Assembly: GCA_014155875.1 (NCBI GenBank)
Contig: JACEFZ010017889.1
Coordinates: 62,001 to 126,000 of the forward strand
Origin: Cepaea nemoralis
Taxonomy: Eukaryota; Mollusca; Gastropoda; Stylommatophora; Helicidae
DNA length: 64,000 bases
Reading direction: 5' to 3'
Shown: piece after piece, positions 46,543 through 57,370 of the stretch
Numbering within the stretch: position 1 is the stretch's first letter
How the letters are laid out: each line of letters begins with the position of its first letter
Notes under the pieces: model-generated
What the model saw: only the letters and a program-made list of their open reading frames with translations
What the model was told of the DNA's origin: nothing
Databases searched by the model: none
Program-made: the position numbers and the translations under genes

Positions 46543-47822
46543 TCATTCAGTAGCATGTTCTTTGCAGAACCTCGCTCCCATAACAACCTTCCAGAAAACT
46601 TCTCGTTCACATGCAAGATGTTCTGCGTCCGATACACCCATCTGGAGATCATCCGCCACATCCTGCACCCATCTTCTCTTTGGCCTTCCTCTTTGTCTCT
46701 TCCCAGGCACATACCACTCCATTATGGTTCTCTCCAAACTTTCGTGACGTTTCAAGTGACCAAAATATTTCAATTTTCTTTGTTTCATCGCCTTTAATAG
46801 CCAACCTTCTTCAATAGTCAGCTCTTGAAGTATGGAAGCAATTGTTCTTTTCTTTACCCAAGATATTCTTAGAACTCGCCTATAACATTTAAATTCAAAT
46901 GCATGTATGCGCTGTTCAGATTGTTTAGTAAGCGTCCAGTTCTCACAGGCGTATGTTGCAATGGGAAAGATGCATGCTCTTAAAATCTAATTTGTGTAGT
47001 TCTGACTGTCCCACTCCATAATTTATTCAGTTGGTTTAGTCTTTGAAGAGGTATTGATAGTCGTCGTTTAATTTCTTTCATTGTGTCACCGTTGTTGGTA
47101 ATCAATGACCCAAGATATTCACAATTTTCCACCACCTCCAATTTTTCCTCATTAACATATATTTCTTTTTCCATAGTGGTTTTATCTGCATGTATTCTCT
47201 TTGTTTTTGCTATGTTAAGATATAAGTTGTGATTTTCACTTTTCAGTTGGGTTGAGGCTATTAGGTTTTCAATACCATTCTGTGTTGTGGATAGCAATGC
47301 TATATCATCAGCATACCGAATCTATGGTATGTCAAGACCACCGATATTTAAGGCATCATATAGCTCCCTGTTTATATCATCTCTTACATTTCTCATTATA
47401 TTTTCGGCGTAAGGGTGAAACAAATAGGGGGACAGCACACATCCCTGACGGACTCCTTGCTTGATGTCAAACCAATCTGATGTCTCGCCATCTATTCTAA
47501 CAGCTGCTTGTTGGTCTAAATAGAGCATTCTTATGAGTTGTATTACACGTGATGGAAAGCCCGTATTCCCCATGATTTCCCAAAGTTTCTGATCTTGTAC
47601 ACAGCCAAATGCCTTTGAATAATCCACAAAATACGAGAATAGGTTTACATTAAATTCTCTGCACTTCTCTATTATGAAACGCATGTTGAGAATGTGATAT
47701 CTTGTTCCTCTTCCTTCTCTAAATCCAGCTTGAACCACGTTAATTTCTTATTCCATTTTCTTACAAAGTCTTCCCATTATGATTTTTAGTAGAATTTTAC
47801 TTGCATGGCTGATCAAGGCAAC
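46543..47822 (-). pseudogene. LINE-C 3' half (RT to C-terminus), split by Gmr-2
   Basis: Minus-strand pieces from the Gmr-2 insertion site to the LINE end. They are VALISHASKILLKIIM (at the junction), then 47738-47322 (QAGFREGRGTRYHILNM, FVDYSKAFGCV, KQGVRQGCVLSPYLF, NIGGLDIP, a TAG stop, IRYADDIALLS), 47297-46980 (NIAKTKRI, EYLGSLITNNGDT) and the C-terminal 46788-46543 (KLKYFGHLKRHESLE, KRQRGRPKRRWVQDVADD, ARFCKEHATE). RT motif C YADD is intact but the frame carries stops and frameshifts. The 5' half lies at 57371-58420. Confidence 0.86.
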
Positions 47823-48415
47823 TGTCAACAACTCAACTGACAGGCACTATCGGATACTTCTCCCACACCAAACAAGAAAACTTGCAAGTCGTGTGCGAGG
47901 AAAATAAATGGTACATTTTATTGCCGTTGGCTCGCTACAAGCAGGTAACAGTAGCTAGTAAACTCACAACATAAAGCCACAGAAATTATCTATCACTAGT
48001 TGCTAATGCCTATGCTAACTCTCTATCTATTTAGTTAAACACAAAACCCCTATCGCTACTCTAACGAGGTGCACACTACAAGTCCTGTCCTCCCGTCTGA
48101 CGTCCTTTCATCCCCTGGTCACACACCACGCGGATCGACCTTGACCTTGGTGCGTGTTGCCTCACATGGCACGCTGATCGCAGACGTGGTATGTTGAGTG
48201 GATACTCAACTTCTCCGTGGCTACCACGAGGCGTGATGCTATCGTGATTAGAGTGCTAACTCTCTGAACAACGCCTGCGTGTCTCATGAGGGAATGGATA
48301 ACCATCTCCCATTACCTCATCTCCCCTGCCCTTACCTCGGGCACCGTATCACCTCCTGGCCTCTTCAAGATTGACTGCTCTTCCTGGCGGAGGGGATGCG
48401 GTCGAGTCTTTGACA
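47823..48415 (-). repeat. Gmr-2 3' LTR
   Basis: 593 bp, TG..CA, TTTATT near 47917-47922 (AATAAA on the sense strand). Confidence 0.96.
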
Positions 48416-48432
48416 CACACCCACCCCTCCTG
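48416..48432 (-). promoter_or_regulatory. Gmr-2 polypurine tract
   Basis: The sense strand reads AGGAGGGGTGGGTGTG directly before the 3' LTR, purine-rich with three T. Confidence 0.75.
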
Positions 48433-50631
48433 TGTTGCGTCATCAACTTTCACTCATTGGTTGTGACGCAAGAGGTTTCTAAAAAAAAATTTAATGTCTT
48501 TAATTTTTTTTTTGGTCAAAGACTCTAGATAATCTGGCTTTGGGCACTCTAATAGACTTCTACTGACTATTGTCACAATGTAGCAAAACTTTACTTGGCT
48601 ACTGGCAATCGCCACAAACTTGACTGGTTGGCGTGAGCCCTCTTCTCACATGCTATATTATATTTATTAGAGGTATGTCTGAACCGGACCGTTGTCTTAT
48701 AAGACCTGCCCTCACATAGTAAATTAACTTACTACCCATACAAAGTTGACTATTTTAGGGTCAACACATGAATTGCTTCATGTCCCCCCATATAATATTT
48801 AACAACCATTATACAAGAGTGTGTGCGACAGGCTTTACCTACTTCGCTTCCGCGTGTAAAGTCCTATTTCACTGTTAAGTTAGTTTTTCGTTGTCTATTA
48901 TGTCCCCTGACCCGAAGTTATCTCCCTTTGATCTAGAAAAAGTGTATGTAATTTATCTGTTTGTTTTTCTGGTTGTTTGTGTGTTTGGATGTAATTAATC
49001 TACTAATCTAACTTCTAACCTATGTTTCTACTTCCTATGTGTATGTATGTTAGTTTTTTAAGTGTCATAATTTGGTTAAATGTGGCCACAAACAGGTGTA
49101 TAACACTAATTCGTGACTACATTCCCTTGTTATGAAACCCAAAATACACTAATCTAAGTTCTAAACTATCTTACAGACACACATTCACACTAACACATTC
49201 TCAATAACGAAAACCAACACTAAACAGACAAACATTAAAAGTCGCGCCAGGCAGCAGAAGAATTTGCTGACTGATCTCACTCTCTCCCGTCTATTTTCCA
49301 TTCGCTCTCACTTTCACACTTCTGTCACACTTCTTTCATCCTTAATTCTGTCACACATCTTTTATCCTTCCACACTAATCCTTCCGATTATTTAAAAACC
49401 TTGGAGTGACACTGTACAGGTTTGGCTCAGTTTGAGATAGTTGAGCCCAATGACTGTGCGAAAATCGCTGCACGAGTCATGTATTTACACTATATTTACA
49501 TGGACGAGAAAGGGTTGATGGTGTATCCCCTTGGTCTCATCATCCATTATATTATACTAACTACAACTCTAAATCCTAACATAATAATATTAATTCTATA
49601 AATATGTATTTAATGTGTTAACTAAATTTTGTCATGTTAATTATATGATATGTTTATATTAATCGTTATGTTTGTCTAATCTAAGGGATGTAATCTAACT
49701 ATTTAAATGTAATTAATGTGACGTGAGTTATGTACCTTAATTACATGGATGATGTGAACACAAATTATGTAATTTTCTAACACTCTACTAACTAATGTTT
49801 TTAAATGCACAAAGGAATTATATGAGTGATATTCTTAATCTAAATGGTGTAAATGATGTATGTTCACTTATCTAATTTTTTATCCTATTCTGATGTAGAA
49901 TGATGATATTACTAAATGGTAATATTTGATAGGTGGTATGGCTTCATTAAGATGGAATGAACTGAACCGAAATGAAGCTAAGTGAAATATAACAACCTAA
50001 ATGGTACTATTCCTATCAAACTTTTAATTTAGCTTGTAATTAACTATTTTTACGTCTAAATTAATATTCTAATTTAATTCTAATGGGTTAATTACTGTAC
50101 TAACTACACTATTAAAATAAATGAGAACTATTATATTTCCTAACCTATATCTAATTTAATTCATATCTTAAAATATTATATTACATATCACAATAAGTTT
50201 ATATACATGGTATTCAGCTACCTCAGGTTAGTTGTTGCCTTCATGATTGTACATTGGTTTTATAGGCATAATATATATACACACTTTGCCTGGGTATCTG
50301 AAATACATTGCACAGTCATACTAGTGTTCTATCGGTAGTGCACGTGTAGAGTTCGCTGGTGTCGTAGCTCAGTCTTTTCGTGTCTGTAATTAAGCATTGT
50401 TCTGACACTGTTTTCTGCGCTTCACACAAATGATACACCGGAATGGAGCTTAGTTGGTAATGAGCTGTCCCAGTTCACACGGTGATATTTACGTTTTGCA
50501 GCACAGTTCTTCACTTGATGTCTACGGACACATGATAGTTCACTGTTCTTGGTACATGATTAAGCACATAATGTCGATGTATATGTAACCTATTTTACAT
50601 AGAATAATATAATATATTCATGTACTAACTA
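48433..50631 (-). other. Gmr-2 long 3' non-coding region
   Basis: About 2.2 kb, AT-rich, with no ORF over 100 codons and no envelope-like sequence. This mirrors the long 3' region of Gmr-1. Confidence 0.7.
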
Positions 50632-53565
50632 TCACTCTACATTTATATGTGGGATTTCAGGTATTTCTACCCCAGATGGTCTACTTAGGGTATCAGCCAG
50701 AATGTTGTCCTTACCCTTGATATGTTCTATACTAAAGGTATAGTTTTGAAGGATCAGAGACCACCTGTATATCCGGTCATTTCGATGCACACCACTCTGG
50801 ATGACCGTGATGGGAGAATTGTCGGTCTGGACAATGAAGTGCACACCCGCCAGAAATCGATGGAGCTTTCTCACCGCATAGATGACGCTTAGGGCCTCCA
50901 ACTCTGATATGGAATATCTGGACTCGGCAGGTGTGATCTTACGGCTCACGTAGCAAATCGGATGGAAGATGCCCTCATAAAATTGGCCTAGTACTGCAGC
51001 GATGGAGATCCTGCTGGCATCTGTCCTAAGATAATAAACGAGCCTAGGGTTAGGCAAGCGGAGGATTGGTACATTACTAAAAAGAATTTTCAATTTTGAC
51101 AATGCAGAAATTAATAATGCATCTTTCACATCCAATTTTTTAGATGCTTTTAAAACATTGGAAAATACACTTGTAATTTCCGCTAAATTTGGAATAAATT
51201 TACTATAGTAATTTACTAATCCTAGAAGGCTTCTGACCTGTTTTTTCGTGGTAGGAATGGTCAGATTCATAATTTTTGTAATAATCCTATTGTCAGTCTT
51301 GAGCTGACCTTGAGAGATGACATGACCCAAAAATTCAATTTCTTTTAGGCCTAGTTCAACTTTGCTCGGTTTGACAGTGAGACCGAAGAGTCGCAACCTA
51401 TCAAAGACATGTCTGAGTTTCAGTAAGTGTGTTGTCCAGTCTTCAGTATGGACACATATATCATCTATATAGGTCACAGTATTCGTCACTCCATGCAATA
51501 GATCTCTAGTTAAGCGTACGAAAGTGGCAGGAGCATTTCGAAGTCCGAAAGGAAGAAATCGCCACTCGTACAGTCCTAAAGGTGTTGAAAACGCAGTAAG
51601 ATGCATAGATTGAGCCTGCATAGGGACCTGCCAATATCCCTTAGTAAGATCTAGTTTTGAAAAGATTTTAGAAGTAGACATGTCTAGGATAAGATCTTCG
51701 CAGGAAGGAATAGGTTCTGCGTCGATCTTAGTGATGCTGTTGAGTTTTCGATAGTCCACGCACAGACGAATTGTGGAATCTTTCTTCTTAACTAGGACGA
51801 TTGGAAAAGAGTACTCAGATGTAGACTTTTGGATAATCCCACTAGCTTCTAAATTAAGAATTTCCTTATTTAGATTTTCCCTATAGCTGAGTGGGATAGA
51901 GTACGGCCTGCATTTGATAGGCCTAGAGTCCGAAAGAAGAATGGAGTGTTCGATTCTGTCCGTCCTACCTGGGATGTCAGAGAATATGTCTTTGTACTCA
52001 GTAACTAATGTTACTAATTGTCGTTGTTGAATGTCTGTTAGTCCCTGATCTATATGTATACTGTCCATTGTCGCCGTTTTGTCTACAATGGGAACAGGTA
52101 GTTCCATTCCGTCGTCGTCTACCTGATTCAGTACGGTGGTGGTGCTAAGTGCGTATTCTGTTAACTCACTAGGTGTATTGCCATTGTCGGAACTGCCAGT
52201 CTCGCTAACTAGTGTAGTTGCGTTGTGTATGTCTGTCGTCTGATCACTAGGTGTTGGTGCACTATGTTCGTCTGTCACTACTTCTGTCTCTTGTCTTGAA
52301 AAGTAAGGTTTCAACATGTTGACATGGAATATCTTTAAGTGTCCGTTTATCGATATTTCATAGTCAACATCTGAAATTCTACGTACCACCTTGAATGGCC
52401 CTTGCCATGAGGTCAATAGTAAATTTCTTTTGTCTGGAAGTAGCAAAAGTATGTCTTGATCTGGTTCAAGTTCAATTGTTCTTGCCCCTTTGTTTGCATA
52501 TTGGCGGTAGATTTGACCCTTCCTCTCCAAAGCTGCCTTAGCTATAATACACGATTTCATGATCTTGTCTCGTGTTTCTGTCACCATTTCATAAGGTGTT
52601 TTTGGGGTGGGAATTTCTATAGAATTAGTTATTACCTGATGGTAAATGGTTAGGGGTCCACGTGGGTTAGCCCCGTAAACTAATTCAAACGGTGAGAAAC
52701 CCGTGCTTGAATGGGGAATCTCCCGATAGGCGAACAGCACTGTTGGTAACAGTGTATCCCAATCAGCTGGGTTTTCTGCTGTCACCTTAGCCAGCATATG
52801 CTTTAGATCACCGTTAATTTTCTCTACTATTCCATTGCTGGCTGGATGGTATGCTGTAGTAAAATGTTGTTTAATCCCTAACATTTTTGTAAGGGCTTGC
52901 GTTGCAGCCGATATGAACTGAGTTCCACGATCGGATAAAATGGTCCGTGGGAATCCGAATCGTGAGAACAGGTGTAGAAATACATTGGCAACGTCTTTGG
53001 AGGTGATGTATTTCAAAGCTACTGCCTCAACCCACCTTGAACATAGGTCGACCATTGTCAATATGAAGCGATTTCCTTTGCTGGACACCTGGTTCAGGGG
53101 TCCAACAATATCTACCGCCACACTCTCAAATGGCCTAGAAGCCAGTGTTGAAGGTTGTACTTCAGCTGTAGGATGTTTACCCTTACGTACTAATTGTTGA
53201 CAGACATTACAAGAACGACAAAATAATTTTATATCATTGCAAAAACCTGGCCAATAGAAATGAGCCTGAATTCTGGCCCTGGTTTTATCATATGCAAGAT
53301 GACCAGCAAACGGTGACTCATGTGCAATCTTTAGCACAGTTAGACGATGTTGTTCAGGTAACACCGTTTGCTGAATCTCATGGTTACCAGTAGTATAATA
53401 TCTTGTTAAAATGCCATTATTAAGCCTAAAGAACCATGATGCATTTTTGGTGACTTTGGCTTTGTCTTTTAATAATTTTAAGTATGGAGACACACTAGGG
53501 TCAGCTTTCTGCTGTTCTATAAATTTCTGTCTGCTGGCGTCATCTGTGCCAGTTGGAGAAAGCAA
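50632..53565 (-). CDS. pol: Gmr-2 Pol: integrase, RT, RNase H
   Basis: An open frame of 977 residues from the non-ATG codon at 53565; the frame opens a little further upstream, after a stop near 53606. Integrase zinc finger: IAHESP, AGHLAYDK, CRSCNVCQ (about 81-122). Core: VDIVGP Asp152, SDRGTQFIS Asp212, VEKINGD Glu248 (D-x35-E). GPY/F module WQGPFKVVRRIS about 387. RT: LPFGLRNAPATF about 671, YIDD 699-702. RNase H: RTDAS Asp849, ELEA Glu889/891, QTDNS Asp915, ADTLSR Asp957. All catalytic residues are present. Integrase precedes RT, as in Gmr-1. It is homologous to the Gmr-1 pol throughout. The protease lies in a different frame upstream. Confidence 0.94.
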   Translation of the reverse strand: MLSPTGTDDASRQKFIEQQKADPSVSPYLKLLKDKAKVTKNASWFFRLNNGILTRYYTTGNHEIQQTVLPEQHRLTVLKIAHESPFAGHLAYDKTRARIQAHFYWPGFCNDIKLFCRSCNVCQQLVRKGKHPTAEVQPSTLASRPFESVAVDIVGPLNQVSSKGNRFILTMVDLCSRWVEAVALKYITSKDVANVFLHLFSRFGFPRTILSDRGTQFISAATQALTKMLGIKQHFTTAYHPASNGIVEKINGDLKHMLAKVTAENPADWDTLLPTVLFAYREIPHSSTGFSPFELVYGANPRGPLTIYHQVITNSIEIPTPKTPYEMVTETRDKIMKSCIIAKAALERKGQIYRQYANKGARTIELEPDQDILLLLPDKRNLLLTSWQGPFKVVRRISDVDYEISINGHLKIFHVNMLKPYFSRQETEVVTDEHSAPTPSDQTTDIHNATTLVSETGSSDNGNTPSELTEYALSTTTVLNQVDDDGMELPVPIVDKTATMDSIHIDQGLTDIQQRQLVTLVTEYKDIFSDIPGRTDRIEHSILLSDSRPIKCRPYSIPLSYRENLNKEILNLEASGIIQKSTSEYSFPIVLVKKKDSTIRLCVDYRKLNSITKIDAEPIPSCEDLILDMSTSKIFSKLDLTKGYWQVPMQAQSMHLTAFSTPLGLYEWRFLPFGLRNAPATFVRLTRDLLHGVTNTVTYIDDICVHTEDWTTHLLKLRHVFDRLRLFGLTVKPSKVELGLKEIEFLGHVISQGQLKTDNRIITKIMNLTIPTTKKQVRSLLGLVNYYSKFIPNLAEITSVFSNVLKASKKLDVKDALLISALSKLKILFSNVPILRLPNPRLVYYLRTDASRISIAAVLGQFYEGIFHPICYVSRKITPAESRYSISELEALSVIYAVRKLHRFLAGVHFIVQTDNSPITVIQSGVHRNDRIYRWSLILQNYTFSIEHIKGKDNILADTLSRPSGVEIPEIPHINVE

Positions 53566-53575
53566 CAGTAGTCTC

Positions 53576-54158
53576 TCATCTTGTAGTGCTGTCTTGATGT
53601 TTCACACTGTCTGCTCTTGTTGTTGCATTAGCTGCATTCAATTTCTCCCATGCAACTATTTCATCACTAGTACATTGTTTCAGTTGGGGTAAGCACCCCA
53701 AAATTAAATCAGTACAAGGGTTGTCAAGTATTGCACAAGTAAAGGTACCCGAAAGAAAAGGAGTAATTAATACGGGCTTTTGCCAAAGGGTAAATCTCAA
53801 TGTTACCCGAAAAGGTTCGGCATTTGACAGTGTCACCTGTGTAATCACCCGGACTTACTAGTTCTTTTCGCAGACCAATAAGGGTGCTGCCGCTGTCCAG
53901 CAAACATTGGCATGGTACATCATTGACCATTGCATTGTGGAACACCAAATTGCCTCTGGAGGCTAATGCTGCATTTACATTCTCAGATGTATGTCCACAT
54001 TCTAGTTTTCCGTCCGCATGGAATTGGTGACATCGTTCACAGCTGTCAAAGCTTAACATATCGTTTGCACCACACACATCTTCTGCTTGGTTAGTAGGTA
54101 AGTCACTTTCAACCTCACACTCATCCTCACTACCACTATCTGAAGAGGTATCAATCAA
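53576..54158 (-). pseudogene. Gmr-2 protease region in two frames
   Basis: The frame 54158-53724 has an acidic start (DTSSDSGSEDECEVESD), then CERCHQFHADGKLECGH, NVNAALASRGNLVFHNAMVN, and the protease active site LLDSGSTLIGLRKELV with VKCRTFSGNIEIYPL. After about 53790 the true protease continues in the 53848-53576 frame (VLITPFLSGTFTCAILDNP and TDLILGCLPQLKQCT), so one indel splits it. A further frame change leads to pol. The CxxC/CGH block is conserved with Gmr-1. Confidence 0.85.
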
Positions 54159-54174
54159 ATAGCATTGTTAGCTT

Positions 54175-55569
54175 TCATACGTTGGCGGCCAAGGCACTTA
54201 TTAGAATAATGGCCATAGCTGGAACAAAAAAAAAACATTTGATTGCACGCCTGTATGCCGATCTTTTATTTTGCTGCTTCTTGATAACATTTTCAAGATG
54301 CGCCGGATAATTCGGCGATTTGTCGCACATAGAATAAGTGTCGTGCATAAGTTGACAATAAATACATTTTGACACTTTTCTGTCTTTCTTGTCATATTTC
54401 TGAAAAGGTTTTCTGTTACTCTGATAGTTTTTTGGTTGGTCTTTCACAAAGGAAACTATTTCAGAGTCATTTGAAGTCTTAAAAATATCTCTGTTAGAAG
54501 AAAAATATGCTGAGCCTTTTTTCTCAAACTGCTCGATGTTCTCAATGTCTGACTGCTGCAAAAATTTAGCAAAAGGAGAAGGTATAGTGGATATAACCTT
54601 ATCCATAGCTATTAAGTTTTTTAATCTATCAAAGTCTTTTCCTATGTTAGCTGCTTTAAGCCACCTGTTTAGTACACTCTGCACATTTGAAACATAATCA
54701 ATAAACGTTTCACTAGGTTTAGGTTTTAAATTTGAGAACTGAACCTGATACCCAGGGGCATCAAGTAAAAAGTGCTGCATAATCCTATCATGGAAGTATT
54801 GATAGTTAGATCTGAGCTCAATTGGTATAGATTCTATCACTTTAAGGGGCTCACCACTCAGATTCTTCATATAAATCGTAGCCCACATCTCTATTGGAAC
54901 TTGGTGATATTTAAATTGATACTCTACATTCTCTGTCCAGGCTGATATGGAATCTTCTTTACAATATGGTTTGATAATATTTTTGTATTTATTGAACTTA
55001 TTTTCCTCTTGTTGACTTCTTAATTTAGTGGCAGAGATTTCTGCGTGTGAGTCTACATCCACGCCTTTCATCTTTAATTGTGTCTCTGATTCTACTTGAA
55101 TTTGTTTTTCTTTAACTCTTGCCGTTTCATCTATCTCTTTTTGCTTTAGATTTAATTCCTTTTGTTTTAATTCTTTCTCTTGCTCTAATTGCTTGTGCTT
55201 TAATTCTAGTTCTTTTTGTTTCATTTCCTTATCATGTTCTAACTGTTGTTGCTTAACTGTCTTATCATGTTCTAACTGTTGTTGTTTCAGCTCTAATTCT
55301 TTATGTTTCATTTCCTTATCCTGTTCTAACTGTTGTTGCTTAACGGTCTTATCATGTTCTAACTGTTGTTGTTTCAGCTCTAATTCTTTATGTTTTGTGA
55401 TATCAGCTAATTCTTTCTGGTGTTGTCTTTCTCGTGCGCGTTCATCTCTCTCCGCATTTTCTTTTCTTGTCTCAGCTTCTTTAAATTTCTTATCAGCATA
55501 TTCTTCTAAGTCCTTTCCTGTATATTGTAATTCTTTACCTGCTTTTATAAAATCTGATAAAGTAGCCAT
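54175..55569 (-). CDS. gag: Gmr-2 Gag: coiled coil, SCAN-like capsid, zinc knuckle
   Basis: 464 residues from ATG at 55569. The start is MATLSDFIKAGKELQYTG. A highly charged coiled coil (about 30-180) contains a near-perfect 29-residue tandem duplication (KQQQLEHDKTVKQQQLE.., residues 66-94 and 95-123). The capsid has YCKEDSISAWTENVEYQFK and LSGEPLKVIESIPIELRS. A SCAN-like segment follows (about 275-350: LKPKPSETFIDYV, LNRWLKAANIGK, MDKVISTIP, DIENIEQF). A knuckle CIYCQLMHDTYSMC is at 402-415. A T-run of ten on the sense strand (54226-54235) then shifts the frame, and the second knuckle (CSSYGHYSNKC) lies in the -1 frame. The SCAN domain is held in the literature to derive from the capsid of Gmr1-like elements, which supports the assignment. 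Confidence 0.9.
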   Translation of the reverse strand: MATLSDFIKAGKELQYTGKDLEEYADKKFKEAETRKENAERDERARERQHQKELADITKHKELELKQQQLEHDKTVKQQQLEQDKEMKHKELELKQQQLEHDKTVKQQQLEHDKEMKQKELELKHKQLEQEKELKQKELNLKQKEIDETARVKEKQIQVESETQLKMKGVDVDSHAEISATKLRSQQEENKFNKYKNIIKPYCKEDSISAWTENVEYQFKYHQVPIEMWATIYMKNLSGEPLKVIESIPIELRSNYQYFHDRIMQHFLLDAPGYQVQFSNLKPKPSETFIDYVSNVQSVLNRWLKAANIGKDFDRLKNLIAMDKVISTIPSPFAKFLQQSDIENIEQFEKKGSAYFSSNRDIFKTSNDSEIVSFVKDQPKNYQSNRKPFQKYDKKDRKVSKCIYCQLMHDTYSMCDKSPNYPAHLENVIKKQQNKRSAYRRAIKCFFFVPAMAIILISALAANV

Positions 55570-56748
55570 GCTGTTAAGTAATTAGCTAGCGTTGACTTAC
55601 AATGATTTGTTTATTCAAATATTTATCTATGATGTTCTATATTTGTTCCTCGTTGAGGACTATGAATTGTACTTTCAGTTTCTATGCTGAACAAAATTTT
55701 TATGTTGGAAAATCAGAGCACAAAACTATGCTAGTGTATCACAAGCTGAAAAGGAGATGCACTATTAATCACATTGCATGCCAAAAATATAGGTATACTC
55801 AACTTAATGTTCCCGAGAATCAGGGAACGGAACTCCGTTGACGCAGGTCACCTTGTTTGGTACTTTGGGATAGAGGCCCGTTTCGTAATCAGGACACTTT
55901 ATTTGGTACACCGGTATACGTACTCAGCTGTTGTTCGCCCTCTGATATGCAGGGCAGCAGTACTTACTACTACTGCACGATATGATTTACCCGACAACTA
56001 AGGACAATGACTTTGACAATGACAGACTCACGAACAACTAGAATATGTAATAATTAAATTTAATGTCAATGTCCTGTCTTCGTTCTAACAATATTTGCCT
56101 TTCGTTACTAACCTAGTTAATTTCTGTAAGTATTGTGCAGCCAAGTCTCATCTGCTTGGCGAAAAATAGTTCCATCGTGATGGTAAACAAAGAGAAAGTA
56201 GGACCAAAAATATGAATAACTGCTTTTACATAAATAAAAATACCATAATAATGTTTAAATAAATAAATACATTCATTTAACAACTCAAATAAACAAATAA
56301 TAAATAATATAAAGCACAGATTCAGGCGAGCAGCCGCTTGGCGATTTTGTAAACACTCGATTGCTGTATGCAAATGACCTAGGACGACTGTTTGTCAATC
56401 ATTCTACGTCAGAGGCGCAGCGCTATTTTTAGTTTTCAAAAATCGATATTGTCGGCTGGCTGTGTATCGCTCCGCCATGAATCATGTTTGGTGCTTATTC
56501 ATAAATAAATTGGTAAATACATAAATAAATATGAGAAAATAAGAATATTACTACTTACAGCTTTGAAGAATACATGATTTCACTAAATAAACATATCATA
56601 AGCACAATTAAACAATCTATTTCGTCACGATAGGCACATTTCTAGCTCGCAAATTGCTCTCGTCTGCACAGATTACCGTCACTGACACAAATTAGATCCT
56701 AGTCCAGAGCCGTGGCTGAGTGGATTTGCTTGAACTTTCGTCCAAGCA
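55570..56748 (-). other. Gmr-2 5' leader
   Basis: About 1.2 kb between the PBS and gag. No ORF with recognisable motifs was seen on the sense strand. It is AT-rich and presumably holds the RNA packaging signals. Confidence 0.65.
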
Positions 56749-56763
56749 CCACTTCTGACACCA
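56749..56763 (-). promoter_or_regulatory. Gmr-2 primer-binding site (tRNA-Leu type)
   Basis: The plus strand reads CCACTTCTGACACCA, which equals the 3' end of a eukaryotic tRNA-Leu (CAA type, from memory) with CCA. The sense strand therefore has TGGTGTCAGAAGTGG, 14 nt inside the 5' LTR. On the plus strand an A-box-like TGGCTGAGTGG lies 25 nt upstream, at 56713-56723. Confidence 0.7.
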
Positions 56764-56777
56764 CAATTATCCTTGCC

Positions 56778-57370
56778 TGTCAACAACTCAACTGACAGGC
56801 ACTATCGGATACTTCTCCCACACCAAACAAGAAAACTTGCAAGTCGTGTGCGAGGAAAATAAATGGTACATTTTATTGCCGTTGGCTCGCTACAAGCAGG
56901 TAACAGTCGCTAGTAAACACACAACATAAAGCCACAGAAATTATCTATCACTAGTTGCTAATGCCTATGCTAACTCTCTATCTATTTAGTTAAACACAAA
57001 ACCCCTATCGCTACTCTAACGAGGTGCACACTACAAGTCCTGTCCTCCCGTCTGACGTCCTTTCATCCCGTCGTCACACACCACGCGGATCGACCTTGAC
57101 CTTGGTGCGTGTTGCCTCACATGGCACGCTGATCGCAGACGTGGTATGTTGAGTGGATACTCAACTTCTCCGTGGCTACCACGAGGCGTGATGCTATCGT
57201 GATTAGAGTGCTAACTCTCTGAACAACGCCTGCGTGTCTCATGAGGGAATGGATAACCATCTCCCATTACCTCATCTCCCCTGCCCTTACCTCGGGCACC
57301 GTATCACCTCCTGGTCTCTTCAAGATTGACTGCTCTTCCTGGCGGAGGGGATGCGGTCGAGTCTTTGACA
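56778..57370 (-). repeat. Gmr-2 5' LTR
   Basis: 593 bp with the same ends as the 3' LTR; differences include CAGTCGCTAG, AAACACACAAC, CCCGTCGTCAC and CTGGTCTC. GCAAC follows at 57371-57375. Confidence 0.96.

Larger units (their letters stand above)
47823..57370 (-). mobile_element. Gmr-2: Gmr1-like Ty3/gypsy element with gag, protease and pol
   Basis: The 9548-bp element has 593-bp direct LTRs starting TGTCAACAACTC and ending GTCTTTGACA. A perfect 5-bp duplication, GCAAC, lies at 47818-47822 and 57371-57375. By eye the LTRs differ at 5 positions. Sense-strand order is 5' LTR, PBS (56749-56763), 1.2-kb leader, gag, protease, integrase, RT, RNase H, 2.2-kb non-coding region, polypurine tract, 3' LTR. 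The genes need at least three frame changes, so it is probably recently inactivated. It splits LINE-C between NYRTVA and LISHASK of its RT. Confidence 0.96.

Noticed and set aside
48433..50631. An envelope gene that would make Gmr-2 a retrovirus-like element
   Set aside because: No ORF of sufficient length and no signal peptide or transmembrane segment in the 2.2 kb between pol and the 3' LTR.
56705..56763. A functional tRNA-Leu gene
   Set aside because: Only an A-box-like motif and the acceptor end are present. The anticodon arm is missing, the length is too short, and the 3' CCA is encoded, as expected for a primer-binding site instead.
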